A DNA stretch of 62,903 bases from DATAXP01 sp036272935 (GTDB taxonomy: Bacteria > Planctomycetota > Planctomycetia > Pirellulales > PNKZ01), in assembly GCA_036272935.1 (NCBI GenBank), contig DATAXP010000137.1, forward strand, positions 1-62,903, given 5' to 3'. The notes beneath the pieces are model-generated. The model saw nothing but the letters and a program-made list of their open reading frames with translations, had not been told where the DNA came from and ran no database searches. How positions within the stretch are numbered: the first letter of the stretch is position 1; every line of letters begins with the position of its first letter. Both the position numbers and the translations under genes were made by a program. Below, piece after piece: positions 24,829-37,460 of the stretch.

Positions 24829-25359
24829 CTAACCGTCGAGCGGCCGCGGCGCCGATGCTGGCTTGCCGCGTGATTCGAGGTATGCACTGAGCATGATCTG
24901 CGCTGCCAGTTTGTCGAGCCGGGCTTTGCGCTGCTTCTTGGTCATGCGTGCCGCGGCAAGAAACTGCTCGGCCTCAACGGTCGTAAACCGCTCGTCGAAA
25001 TACTCGACGGGCAGGCCAGTCAACTCGCCCAGCCATTTGCCGAACGCGCGGGCTTCGGTACTCTTAGCGCTCTCCTCGCCGCCGGAATGCACTGGCAGTC
25101 CAACGACGAAGCCGGCAAGCTGCTCTTCGCGCGCCAGGCGCACGAAGAACTCCGCATCGGCCTTCGTTCCTCGCCGCGTGTAGTTTTCCAACGGACTCGC
25201 AAGCGTCCGTCGCGCGTCGGTCACCGCAACGCCGATCCGCACGGTGCCGTAATCGATGCCCGCGATGCGGCCAGCAAAGGCAGAAGGCAGAAGGCGGAAG
25301 GCAGAAGTGTCGGCGTCAGGGTTCTTCGCCGAGCCGCCGCCACCAATTTCTGCATTCAT
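24829..25359 (-). CDS. ruvX: RuvX/YqgF Holliday-junction resolvase-like protein with repeat-encoded N-terminus
   Basis: 176 aa from ATG 25359, compared with about 140 for the family. The RNase H-like core starts at residue 31: RIAGIDYGTVRIGVAVTD (catalytic Asp in GIDYG), then FVVGLPVHSGGEE, VEYFDERFTTVEAEQFL and DKLAAQIMLSAYLESR. The family processes RNA (16S rRNA 5' end) or branched DNA. The first 30 residues (containing DTSAFRLLPSAFAG) are encoded by the GAAGGCAGAAG palindrome at 25276-25380; no start codon exists next to the core, so the native start has apparently been replaced. Confidence 0.85.
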   Translation of the reverse strand: MNAEIGGGGSAKNPDADTSAFRLLPSAFAGRIAGIDYGTVRIGVAVTDARRTLASPLENYTRRGTKADAEFFVRLAREEQLAGFVVGLPVHSGGEESAKSTEARAFGKWLGELTGLPVEYFDERFTTVEAEQFLAAARMTKKQRKARLDKLAAQIMLSAYLESRGKPASAPRPLDG

Positions 25360-25380
25360 ACTTCTGACTTCTGCCTTCAC
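25276..25380. repeat. two-armed GGCAGAAG repeat at the ruvX start
   Basis: Left arm 25276-25308 (AAAGGCAGAAGGCAGAAGG and further units), right arm about 25347-25380 (CTTCTGACTTCTGCCTTCAC), inverted to each other around a 38-bp core. The stop of the upstream guanylyltransferase gene (25377-25379) and the ruvX ATG are both in the right arm. Confidence 0.8.
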
Positions 25381-26459
25381 AAATGCTCCGTCCACCCTTT
25401 CTCTCGCAGCAACTTGACGATTTGCCGCACTTGTTCTTCGCAATGCTTGTCGGCCACAAGCGTGGCGTCGGGTGTGTGAACGATCAGGCAGTCGTTCAGG
25501 CCAATGGTGACGATCAGGTGCCCGTCGGCCGCGCGGACGATGCTGCCGCGTGTATCGATGCCGAGATGTTTGCCGTGGATCGTGTTGCCCGCGGCGTCTT
25601 GCGTCGCCAGGCGGCCGAGCGCTTGCCAGCTCCCCACGTCGTCCCACGAGAACGGCGCCTCGATCACCGCTACATCGGTGGCGTGCTCCATCACCGCGTA
25701 GTCGATACTCACCGGCCTGATGGCCGTGAACTCTCGTTCGAGCACCGCGGCGAAATCTGGTTCGTGGAACGCCGCGGCGATCCGCCGGAGGTGCGCGAGC
25801 ATTTCTGGCTGATGCTTCGCCAGGGCGTCAAGAATCGTCGCAGCACGCCAAACGAAGATTCCCGAGTTCCAATAGAACGTGCCGGCGGCAAGATACTCAC
25901 GCGCCACCTCGGCCTTCGGCTTTTCGCGAAACCGGCGCGCCTGGAATGTCGGCATCGTGCCGGGCGCTGAGCCGAGTGGTTCGCCGCGCTCGATGTAGCC
26001 AAAACTCTCAGCCGGGTAGCTGGGCTTGATGCCGAACGTGACGATCCGCCTCGGCTGCTTGTCAACGAGCGACGCGGCATACGTGATCGCCTCGCGAAAT
26101 GCCTCGGCCGGTGAAATGGCATGATCGGCCGGCAGCACGACCATCGTTGCCTCGGGATCGTGCCGCGACACCCACAGCGCCGCAAGGCCAATGCACGGCG
26201 CGGTGTCCCGCTGGCACGGCTCAGCCAGGATCGCTGCGGCCGGCAACTCGGGGAGTTGCTCGGCGATTGCACCGGCCAGGCTGGCGCGCGTGGCAATGAC
26301 GATGCGCTCGACCGGCACCAAGCTCTCAAGCCGATCGACCGTGGCTTGCAACATCGAGCGATCGCCGGCCAACGGCAGAAGCTGCTTCGGTCGAGCGTCG
26401 CGGCTCTCGGGCCAGAACCGACTCCCCGCTCCCCCGGCCATGATCACGGCATGCAGCAT
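25377..26459 (-). CDS. manC: mannose-1-phosphate guanylyltransferase
   Basis: 360 aa from ATG 26459. Nucleotidyltransferase signature MAGGAGSRFWPESRDARPKQLLPL, then EPCQRDTAPCIGLAAL, VLPADHAI, GYIERGEPL, FREKPK, YWNSGIFVWRA and FSWDDVGSW, the standard sequence of GDP-mannose pyrophosphorylases of the one-domain type. It makes GDP-mannose from mannose-1-phosphate and GTP for glycan synthesis. The UDP-sugar pyrophosphorylase just upstream on the same strand fits a shared sugar-nucleotide role. Its TGA is part of the repeat at 25276-25380. Confidence 0.93.
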   Translation of the reverse strand: MLHAVIMAGGAGSRFWPESRDARPKQLLPLAGDRSMLQATVDRLESLVPVERIVIATRASLAGAIAEQLPELPAAAILAEPCQRDTAPCIGLAALWVSRHDPEATMVVLPADHAISPAEAFREAITYAASLVDKQPRRIVTFGIKPSYPAESFGYIERGEPLGSAPGTMPTFQARRFREKPKAEVAREYLAAGTFYWNSGIFVWRAATILDALAKHQPEMLAHLRRIAAAFHEPDFAAVLEREFTAIRPVSIDYAVMEHATDVAVIEAPFSWDDVGSWQALGRLATQDAAGNTIHGKHLGIDTRGSIVRAADGHLIVTIGLNDCLIVHTPDATLVADKHCEEQVRQIVKLLREKGWTEHL

Positions 26460-26463
26460 AAGA

Positions 26464-26548
26464 AGGAGGTGAGGGACTAGGGCCTGGGGACGCGGCCGGC
26501 AAACGATCTGCTCTTTCGAGTCTCGAGCCTCTCGCCTCTAGTCTCCCA
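26464..26548. repeat. degraded two-armed GGGACTAGG repeat
   Basis: The arm at 26464-26490 holds GGTGAGGGACTAGGG. The other arm, 26512-26548, read on the minus strand, runs GGGAGACTAGAGGCGAGAGG then CTCGAGACTCG. The TAG stop of the pyrophosphorylase gene (26538-26540) is formed by GAGACTAGAG of this arm. The arms match only in part. Confidence 0.6.
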
Positions 26549-27938
26549 GATATGTGTTTTCGTTGAACTCCTGCCCTGGCAGGATGCGGTTCGCCACGTC
26601 GTCGGCATCGAGCGCGTACAACGGGCTGATCTCGACCGTCACCCCGTCGGCGACCGCGGCTCCGGCCGTCAGCAGCCACTGGCGGTGCAACGCGGCGATC
26701 GTGCGCTGGACCGTCTCGGGCGAGTCGGTCGGCGAACCCGATGCGTTCTTCACCGGAGCGAAGCCCTCGGCCGGATCGATCTCGACGACGATCGAACGCT
26801 TGGCCGCCGGCAGCAGGTCGAAGATGAAACGCTCGAATTTGATCGCGTTCGGCTGCTTCGGTTCGACGGCGCTGCCGTGCTCATCGACGTGGGGCACCGC
26901 CTTACGGGCCACGTGGAACGGCAACTGCTGGTCGTCGCCACGCACTCGATCAAGAAACGCCACGGTGAACACGTGGATCGCCGTGTTGCCGGCCCACAGC
27001 ACCAGCGAGCCGTTGGCGGCCCGCCGCTCCCCGGCCGAGGCGGGCAGGTCGCTGTACTCGATGATCCGCACACGGTCGTCGACCAACACCACGTTACCGA
27101 CGCGCTCGTTGGGCGCTTGCTTCGCCACGACCTGCGTCGACAGTTCCGAATCGGCCAGACGATGGTAGCCGATGAACGTCGGATCGCAGAACTGCACCAG
27201 TGGATTGTCGACCTGGAAATAGAACAGGTGCCCCAGGCCGCGGCGCTTGGCATCCTCCAGGCCGCCACTGGCCTCGAACGCGGCGAGCATGCCGCCATGC
27301 CCGTCGGGACTGAGTGCCAACCGACCATGTTGGGCCAACAGCACGCGTCCCGTGTCGGCCTCGACGGCGGGCATCGTCGCCTGGCAGAACACGTGCAGGT
27401 CTTCGGCCGCCATGCCGAAACGCTCGTGCTCATCGAGAAACGCGACCGTTTCGTCGTGCGTGGCGGGGCTGGTCATCAGATACAGCGGAATGCGCGTCTG
27501 ATACCGCCGCGCCGTGGCGACCGCTTTTTCGAACAATATTTGAAACAGTGTGGCATTGGAAACCGGGCCGATTGGGAACATCCCCTTGGGATGGTCGAAC
27601 CCGAGGCGTGTCCCCTGCCCGCCTGCCACCAGGATCGCACCAACGCGCCCAGCGCGCAGGGCACGCTCGCCAGCGGCACGCGCCTCGGCGGCCGTGTAAC
27701 GATATCCGGTGCCGTCGAGCCGCACCGACGGCGGCGACTGCGCTCGATGCGCCATGCCAGCCCAATCGTCGACGGCCGTCTCGCCGCGATGCAGCTTCGC
27801 CAAGCGCACGAAATCGATCGCGCGGATTTCGGCCGCCAGGCGCTCGCGCTCGTCAGCGCTCAGCCGGTCCCAATGCCGCAGCAGGTGCGTCTGCCCGTGC
27901 GGGTCAAGGTGCGCTTCAAGTTCGTGGCGTTCGGTCAT
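26538..27938 (-). CDS. UDP-N-acetylglucosamine/UDP-hexose pyrophosphorylase (UDPGP family)
   Basis: 466 aa from ATG 27938. Catalytic signature ILVAGGQGTRLGFDHPKGMFPIG (nucleotide-binding loop LxxGxGTxxG...PK), LYLMTSPATHDETVAFL, SPDGHGGMLAAFEASGG, YFQVDNPLVQFCDPTFIG and NAIKFERFIFDLLP. These are the eukaryotic-type UAP/AGX motifs, also found in planctomycetes in place of GlmU. It makes a UDP-sugar (most likely UDP-GlcNAc) for cell-envelope glycans. It lies directly upstream of manC on the strand. Confidence 0.9.
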   Translation of the reverse strand: MTERHELEAHLDPHGQTHLLRHWDRLSADERERLAAEIRAIDFVRLAKLHRGETAVDDWAGMAHRAQSPPSVRLDGTGYRYTAAEARAAGERALRAGRVGAILVAGGQGTRLGFDHPKGMFPIGPVSNATLFQILFEKAVATARRYQTRIPLYLMTSPATHDETVAFLDEHERFGMAAEDLHVFCQATMPAVEADTGRVLLAQHGRLALSPDGHGGMLAAFEASGGLEDAKRRGLGHLFYFQVDNPLVQFCDPTFIGYHRLADSELSTQVVAKQAPNERVGNVVLVDDRVRIIEYSDLPASAGERRAANGSLVLWAGNTAIHVFTVAFLDRVRGDDQQLPFHVARKAVPHVDEHGSAVEPKQPNAIKFERFIFDLLPAAKRSIVVEIDPAEGFAPVKNASGSPTDSPETVQRTIAALHRQWLLTAGAAVADGVTVEISPLYALDADDVANRILPGQEFNENTYLGD

Positions 27939-27996
27939 CGGATTTGGTCGGTCGGCTTCGGTCGTCGAGCTTGCCCCAGTTCGGCGTGCGCGTCGG

Positions 27997-28815
27997 CTAG
28001 ACCAATGGGATTCGCAACCCGTCGTATGCCAATTCTATACCAGATGGTAGCCGTGCGTTGGTGGCGTCGTGTTCCAGCTCATGTGAAATATGAGTGAAAA
28101 ATGTACGCCGGGCGCCGATGCGCCGGGCTGCGTCGAGCGCCTGGTCGAGGCCAAAATGCGTAGCGTGCGGCTTGGGACGCAAGGCCGGCAGCACCACGGT
28201 GTCGAGCCCTTCGAGCAGCGGCCAACTGGTTTCTGGAATATGGTTTGTGTCGGTACAGTAGGCCACGTTGCCGAAGCGGAACCCCAGCACGCGAAAACTA
28301 CCGTGCTCCAGGGGGATCGGCGTGACGGTGATGCCCAGCAGCGGAAACGGCCCGTCGCCGATGGTGTGAAACGTGAGTTTGGGGACCGCCCCGGCATGCG
28401 TCGACCGCGGGATGGGGTCGAACGCGTAGTCGAACGCGTTGCGGATTCGCCGCTCGACCGCCGGCTCGCAATACAGCGGCACCGGATGCCCGATGTAGAA
28501 CGGGAACAGCCGCATGTCGTCCAGCCCATAGATATGGTCGGCATGTTCATGGGTGTAGACCACCGCATGGGCGAACCCGACCCGCTCGCGCAGCAGTTGC
28601 GTTCGCAGGTCCGGCGGCGTGTCGACCAGCAGGTTCCCCTGGGGCAGCCCGAGCAGTAACCCGCACCGCAGCCGGCGATTGCGCGGATTATCGCTGCGGC
28701 ACACCGGGCAGTCGCAGCCAAGCATCGGCACGCCAGTACTGGTACCCGTACCCAGGAACACCAGTTGCCCGGCAATCTGCGGATTCGGTCGCTGCTGATT
28801 CACACCCTCGGTCAT
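27997..28815 (-). CDS. MBL-fold hydrolase, PhnP-like
   Basis: 272 aa from ATG 28815. The N-terminal signature VFLGTGTSTGVPMLGCDCPVC has the Cys residues of the PhnP/lipB-adjacent group's extra metal site. Then LLVDTPPDLRTQLL, VVYTHEHADHIYGLDD (HxHxDH), PIPLEHG, YCTDTNHIP and FTHISHELEHD. PhnP is a cyclic ribose phosphodiesterase; planctomycete relatives are of unknown substrate. The frame is open upstream to 29115, but the signature's usual distance to the start supports 28815. Confidence 0.88.
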   Translation of the reverse strand: MTEGVNQQRPNPQIAGQLVFLGTGTSTGVPMLGCDCPVCRSDNPRNRRLRCGLLLGLPQGNLLVDTPPDLRTQLLRERVGFAHAVVYTHEHADHIYGLDDMRLFPFYIGHPVPLYCEPAVERRIRNAFDYAFDPIPRSTHAGAVPKLTFHTIGDGPFPLLGITVTPIPLEHGSFRVLGFRFGNVAYCTDTNHIPETSWPLLEGLDTVVLPALRPKPHATHFGLDQALDAARRIGARRTFFTHISHELEHDATNARLPSGIELAYDGLRIPLV

Positions 28816-29147
28816 TGGCGCCAGGTTCGCAAATCGACCGGCCGCTTGCAAGCAGTGTCGCAGGGTAGATCGACGAGCGGCGTCGCTCGCGACCAAAGCA
28901 CGCCGAGCGTTCGGATCCCGTATCGTCGGCGTGACGGCCCATGATTGCATGCCATTTTGTCGCTGCTTATGATCCGAGCGTCGTGTTATGGGCTGGTCCG
29001 CGGTTCGTCCGCGGCGAATGTAGGCGATCTTTGTGGTCGGGGGTGGCAGCTCGATGGACCCCGCGCTGGCGTCGTTAATCGGCATGCGCGACCGGACTGG
29101 ATACCGGTTTCGCAAGTCCCGAGCACCGATCGATTAAAAGGTGCGTC
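28816..29147. other. gene-free divergent intergenic region
   Basis: 332 bp between the divergent MBL and patatin genes. It contains a GTCCGCGGTTCGTCCGCGG repeat near 29001-29019, which may fold, but no ORF or RNA gene that I can support. Promoters for both genes are expected here; no consensus pair stood out. Confidence 0.4.
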
Positions 29148-32100
29148 ATGGCCGAGGCTTCGAATCCGCGCGCACGTTGGTGGCTTGCGCCGCCATTCGT
29201 CTTGTCCGTAGTCGGATTCGCCGTGGCGATCGGCTTTCTGGTTGCGATACATCGCACTGGGGTCAGTACGGTCGACCTTCAGTTCGCGCGCGACACAAAG
29301 GTGGCCAAGACGATCGTCCGTCATTGGGGCCCGCATAGCGATCAAGCCCGGAAAGCGGTGCTGCTCGATATCGGCTTGATCCCCTCGTACACCGTGGCGC
29401 TCGCTGCGCTAGCGATCTGGGTAGGCGGTGCCTTGAGTCAACTGCACCGCGACGCCTGGCGCGTAGCCTGGGTGGTTGTCAGCCTTACGGTGCTGGGCGC
29501 GTTGTGCGACGTGCAGGAGGACTTTTGGTTGTGGTGGCAATTGTATCCAACGACCAAGGCAGTCTGGTGGCGGCCGGCCGACCTCGCGGGAGCGACGTTT
29601 CTGGTCTCCACCTGCAAGTTTGCACTGCTTTCGATCGTTGGAGCGGTGGAACTGGCGGGAGTGATTGATTGGATCCGTGTGTGGACTCGGCCAGATGGGA
29701 AGCGCAGGGGGGATAGGCCGCCGGTTGGCGATTTCGAAGGCCTCTACCGCTTGGAAACCAATTCGCTCGGCGGTGCGTCCAAAGCCGACATCGTTGCCAA
29801 GAACTTAGCGGTGGGCGACGAGCCTTGGGTAGCGTTCACGACGAAGGATCGGGTTGGATTGGCTCTTTCCGGCGGCGGCATCCGCAGCGCGACCTTCAAC
29901 CTCGGCCTGCTGCAGGGGCTGGCGAACCTGGACCTGTTGCATTTGATCGATTATTTGGCCACGGTTTCCGGCGGAGGTTACATCGGCGGATGGTGGACTG
30001 CTTGGCTGCATCGCAGAACGCAAAAAAATCGCAGGCGGATGTTTCCCGTCGACAAACTCCGCGCTGGACACGGTGCGCCCGACGCCCCCGAGCCGGAGGC
30101 GATTCGCCACCTCCGCGAATTCAGCATGTTCCTGGTGCCACGCTGGGGGCTGTTCGAAACCGAGATGTGGAATGGTTTCGTCGCAGTGCTCAGCGGTGCC
30201 GCGCTGGCATTGTTTGCCTCGGCGTGCGTGGCATTTTTGATCCTCAGCGTCTGGGTGCTTCTAGGCTTCCTGCTTTGGTCGACGTGGTTCCTCGCATCGG
30301 CAACGTCTTTGGCTGCATTGACTGCCGGTGTGTTGTTCTATTTCGAACGGTCATGGGAGAGCTGCGACGACGCCGAGCCGGAAGAATTCAAACTTTCCGA
30401 TAAAACCGGGCGGTTGATCTTGGTTGCTGCTCCAGCCGTGCTGGTTGGACTTGGCTGGGTGGTAACAGAGTTGCTTGCCCGCCGATTCGACGATGGCTTG
30501 CTGCGGGCGATCTGGCTCGAAGTGCCCAAGGCGGAGTGGTATCGCGATCATTGGAATGGCCTATTTTGGATTTTTGCGCCAGCCGCAGCATGGATGGCCG
30601 CCTCGCTGATCGTGATCATGGCGCGCGTGTTCATTTCGCGGCGCGGCAGCGACAAACGGGATCGCAATCTGCGAGCCGCTTTCGACCGCGTGTTGGGGCG
30701 GCTTTGGGGGCTCAGCTTGGTCTGGTCGCTCGGCAGTCTGGCGTGGCTGGCGGCGCGCTATTGGGATGGAGCTGGATTAGGCGTGGTGATCACGGCGGCC
30801 TTCGGCAGCGGCGGACTCTCGGCCTGGCTCGCGAGGCAAATCTCGCGCACGTCACCGCGCCCCGCCACCGCCAGCCTGCCAAGCAAGATTCGTCGCACGC
30901 TTCCTGGCCTGTTGGCTTACGTGGCGCTGGCATTGGTGGCGGTCGTCGTAGCGCGAGGAATCGACGTCGTACACTTCAAGCCGTTGGTTTACACCGGGCT
31001 GTTGGGCTGTGCGGTCATGGCACTTTACCTGCTCGCTTGGCTGTGGGATTCCAAGCATTTTGGCCTGCACGAATTCTATTCCGATCGCATCGCACGGACC
31101 TACTTGGGCGCTTCGAACCCGGAGGCGCGTACGGCCGCTGCGAACCGCCAGACCGACCGGCGCGAAAAGGATGACGTGAACCTTACAGAGCTGACCTCTG
31201 AGACGCTCCCGAAGGCGCAATGCCCAATCCATTTGGTCTGCTGCGCGGCGAACATGCTGGCCGACGACACGCTCGATACGCTGGGTCGCGGCGCGCGCAG
31301 TGCCGTGCTCTCGCCGCTGGCCTGCTCGATCGGCAATGCCTGGGCTCGGCCTGACAACCTTCGCCTTGGCTCGGCGCTGACTGCCTCGGCAGCGGCCTTC
31401 AATTCCAACATGGGGTCGGTTTCGCGGCGCCTGGGTCCGGCCGTGACGTTTTTGATGTGCGCTTTCAATTTGCGGCTGGGCCTATGGGTGCGGCACCCGC
31501 TCTGCACGCGCGAAGACCACGGATGGCTACCTGGCTTGCTGTTCTTCCGCGAGATGTTCCAGCGCACGAGTTGCCAAGCATTGGTGAGCGACGGAAAACG
31601 TGAGCCGACGGCCGACGACGTGCACCTGTCCGACGGCGCGCATTTCGAGAACCTCGCCCTGTACGAACTGGTGCGCCGCCACTGCCGCTATATCATCGTT
31701 TCCGATTGCGGTGCGGACGTCGAAAGCGCGTTCGACGACTTCGGCAACGCTGTGCGGCGGGTTCGCGAAGATTTCGGCGTCGAGATCCAAGTCGATCTCG
31801 AACCGCTGCGGCCAAACGCCCAGGGCATCTCCCGGCAACACATGGTTGTCGGCACGATCCACTACGATCGCGATTCGTGCGTGCGCGCGCTGCGCAGCTC
31901 CCGTAAAACCGCCCGCGCGAACGACAAAGGGATCTTGCTCTATTTCAAAACGTCGCTCACGGGCGACGAGCCGACCGACATCGGCCAATACAAAGTGCGC
32001 AATCCCGCGTTCCCTCACGAATCGACCGGCGACCAGTTCTACGATGAGGCTCAGTGGGAGGCGTATCGCCGACTGGGGGAGCACGCCGTCCACGCGGCGT

Positions 32101-33032
32101 TGCGATTCTGGGACCCCGCGTCGGCACAAGGCAGCCATCGCGATGCCGCCAAGCTCTTCGCCGACGCTCGGGCCGAGTGGTACCCGACTCCTTCCGACCT
32201 GGCCAAGCAACTCGAGCGTCATACCGCCCTGTTCAGCGACCTGGAAAGGCAGCTTCGCACCGAGGCGCCCCGCGAGCTCGTGCGTGAGTTGTTCCCGGAG
32301 CTTCAGGCGATTGCGAACATAACGCCTACCACGCCCACTGAAGGCGACGTGCGGTGCAGCCTGCATTTCGTCCTGCAGGCGATGCGACTCATGGAGAACG
32401 TCTATTCCAGTTGCTATCTCGATACGCACGCGGATCATCCGCTCAATGTCGGCTGGCTGAACGTGTTTCAGCGCTGGGCCTACACACCGACCTTTCGCTT
32501 TTGGTGGCCGGTGATCAAGCCGCTGTTCGGCAGTGGCGTGCGGCAGTACGTCGAACAACGCTTATTCCTGTCAAAGAATCGGGCCAAGTTTAGCGGCGTG
32601 GTCCAGCCAGCAGTTTCCAGCGGCCCTGCCTACGACGGCTGGAGTAATTTAAAGACCCCCGCCGCCAACACATCCGGCGCACAAACATGTTATGGCTACG
32701 ACCTTACGCTTCAAGACGGCAACCAAACTCGAACGATTCAAGTGGGCGTTGCCATCGTCGAGCACTCCGGAACCGAAGTTTGGTGGCGCAGCAATGACTT
32801 TTTCATTCTGCCCGGGCTTTGGGGAGCGGGCATCGGCACGCAATTTCTGGACGACCTGATCCAAGAGTTCAAACAGAAAAAACCAAAGGTCGAAACCATT
32901 CGCATTGTCCTTGAGCGCACCCTGGGCGATGGCCGCAGCGCCCAAGCCTACGCCGACCTGATCTCGTTCTATACCTGCGCCGGCTTCTGGCCCAGAAAAG
33001 CGTCCGGTACAGAATTGATCAAGCAACTATAG
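29148..33032 (+). CDS. patatin-like phospholipase with membrane insert and C-terminal GNAT-like domain
   Basis: 1294 aa. Two or three N-terminal membrane helices (residues 12-35, 76-96, 100-125) precede a split patatin domain: oxyanion loop LALSGGGIRSATFNLG (from about 238), nucleophile Ser274 in ATVSGGGYIGGWW, and catalytic Asp near residue 829 in LSDGAHFENLALYEL. Between them lie about six hydrophobic segments (about 345-650). The last 95 residues (VGVAIVEHSGTEVWW, ILPGLWGAGIGTQFLDDLI, AYADLISFYTCAGFWPR) look like the acetyl-CoA-binding core of a GNAT acetyltransferase. Likely a membrane lipid acyl hydrolase. It is a single gene ahead of secA. Confidence 0.8.
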   Translation: MAEASNPRARWWLAPPFVLSVVGFAVAIGFLVAIHRTGVSTVDLQFARDTKVAKTIVRHWGPHSDQARKAVLLDIGLIPSYTVALAALAIWVGGALSQLHRDAWRVAWVVVSLTVLGALCDVQEDFWLWWQLYPTTKAVWWRPADLAGATFLVSTCKFALLSIVGAVELAGVIDWIRVWTRPDGKRRGDRPPVGDFEGLYRLETNSLGGASKADIVAKNLAVGDEPWVAFTTKDRVGLALSGGGIRSATFNLGLLQGLANLDLLHLIDYLATVSGGGYIGGWWTAWLHRRTQKNRRRMFPVDKLRAGHGAPDAPEPEAIRHLREFSMFLVPRWGLFETEMWNGFVAVLSGAALALFASACVAFLILSVWVLLGFLLWSTWFLASATSLAALTAGVLFYFERSWESCDDAEPEEFKLSDKTGRLILVAAPAVLVGLGWVVTELLARRFDDGLLRAIWLEVPKAEWYRDHWNGLFWIFAPAAAWMAASLIVIMARVFISRRGSDKRDRNLRAAFDRVLGRLWGLSLVWSLGSLAWLAARYWDGAGLGVVITAAFGSGGLSAWLARQISRTSPRPATASLPSKIRRTLPGLLAYVALALVAVVVARGIDVVHFKPLVYTGLLGCAVMALYLLAWLWDSKHFGLHEFYSDRIARTYLGASNPEARTAAANRQTDRREKDDVNLTELTSETLPKAQCPIHLVCCAANMLADDTLDTLGRGARSAVLSPLACSIGNAWARPDNLRLGSALTASAAAFNSNMGSVSRRLGPAVTFLMCAFNLRLGLWVRHPLCTREDHGWLPGLLFFREMFQRTSCQALVSDGKREPTADDVHLSDGAHFENLALYELVRRHCRYIIVSDCGADVESAFDDFGNAVRRVREDFGVEIQVDLEPLRPNAQGISRQHMVVGTIHYDRDSCVRALRSSRKTARANDKGILLYFKTSLTGDEPTDIGQYKVRNPAFPHESTGDQFYDEAQWEAYRRLGEHAVHAALRFWDPASAQGSHRDAAKLFADARAEWYPTPSDLAKQLERHTALFSDLERQLRTEAPRELVRELFPELQAIANITPTTPTEGDVRCSLHFVLQAMRLMENVYSSCYLDTHADHPLNVGWLNVFQRWAYTPTFRFWWPVIKPLFGSGVRQYVEQRLFLSKNRAKFSGVVQPAVSSGPAYDGWSNLKTPAANTSGAQTCYGYDLTLQDGNQTRTIQVGVAIVEHSGTEVWWRSNDFFILPGLWGAGIGTQFLDDLIQEFKQKKPKVETIRIVLERTLGDGRSAQAYADLISFYTCAGFWPRKASGTELIKQL

Positions 33033-33060
33033 CGACCAGCCGCCCGGCGACCTCTCGGCA

Positions 33061-33089
33061 TTGACCCTAACCGCCCATCGCTATAGACT
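33061..33089 (+). promoter_or_regulatory. candidate secA promoter
   Basis: TTGACC at 33061-33066, 17-nt spacer, TAGACT at 33084-33089 (overlapping TATAGA at 33082). It lies about 127 bp before the secA ATG. Confidence 0.4.
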
Positions 33090-33215
33090 TTGGCGCGGTA
33101 AGGTGTTGCGACACATAAACCTTTTTCGCGACGTTGTTTGCGCCGCAAGGCGGTGGTGCGCAAACGGTTCGATCTCTTCGGTCTGCGGGGCCGAATCCTC
33201 CTAGGTTACCACGCG

Positions 33216-36929
<3,714 letters not shown>

Positions 36930-36952
36930 CGCAGATCAACAGAGAATTTGCA

Positions 36953-37144
36953 ATGTCGACTGCGAAAGACGAAGTGCGCCAGTTGCTTGAGCAACTTCCG
37001 GACGACGCGACGTACGAGGACATTCAGTATACGATCTATGTCCGTCAGAAAATCGAGAACGCGATCAAGCAAGCGGATGAAGGAAACCTGATCCCGCAAG
37101 AGGAAGTGGAAGCGCAGATGCGACAATGGCTCGACGACGAATAG
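36953..37144 (+). CDS. antitoxin-like protein of a type II toxin-antitoxin pair
   Basis: 63 aa starting at ATG 36953: MSTAKDEVRQLLEQLPDDATYEDIQYTIYVRQ and ending EVEAQMRQWLDDE. Small acidic helical proteins of this pattern are encoded directly before RelE/ParE-type toxins. It overlaps the toxin frame by 19 bp. It would bind and neutralise the toxin and autoregulate the pair. It lies 23 bp behind secA. Confidence 0.75.
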   Translation: MSTAKDEVRQLLEQLPDDATYEDIQYTIYVRQKIENAIKQADEGNLIPQEEVEAQMRQWLDDE

Positions 37145-37442
37145 CCTGGACCGCCGCCGCGCTGACCGATCTGAAGGAAAGTGTCGAGTACATTGCTCGC
37201 GATTCAAAGCGCTATGCTGCGGCCTTTGCAAGGTGCATTCGAGACGTCCACGATCGTTGCAGTCGTTCGCTGAGCGAGCACCCGTCGTTCCAGAGTTCGC
37301 CAATCCATCGATCCGCGAGTTGTTCGTGCACGGCTACCGGCTCATCTTCCGCATCGACGGAAAAACGATCCAGATACTCGGCGTGATTCATGGCGCCCGC
37401 GACATGAAATCCATGTGGCGCTCAAGCGAGCGCGAACCTTGA
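37126..37442 (+). pseudogene. RelE/ParE-family toxin, frameshifted
   Basis: The frame from ATG 37126 reads RRIAWTAAALTDLKESVEYIARDSKRYAAAFARCIRDV, the N-terminal part of a ParE/RelE toxin. The C-terminal part, RAPVVPEFANPSIREL, FVHGYRLIFRIDGKTIQIL and GVIHGARDMKSMW, is in a different frame (ending 37442). The switch lies between about 37270 and 37290 and needs a shift of one base. Intact relatives join the two parts directly. The toxin is therefore probably inactive, while the antitoxin is intact; a sequencing error would also explain it. Confidence 0.8.
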
Positions 37443-37460
37443 TTTTTTCTGCGGTCAAGG

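Noticed and set aside
37126..37442. Programmed -1 frameshift in the toxin gene
   Set aside because: No slippery heptamer was seen near the frame switch, so decay or a sequence error is simpler.
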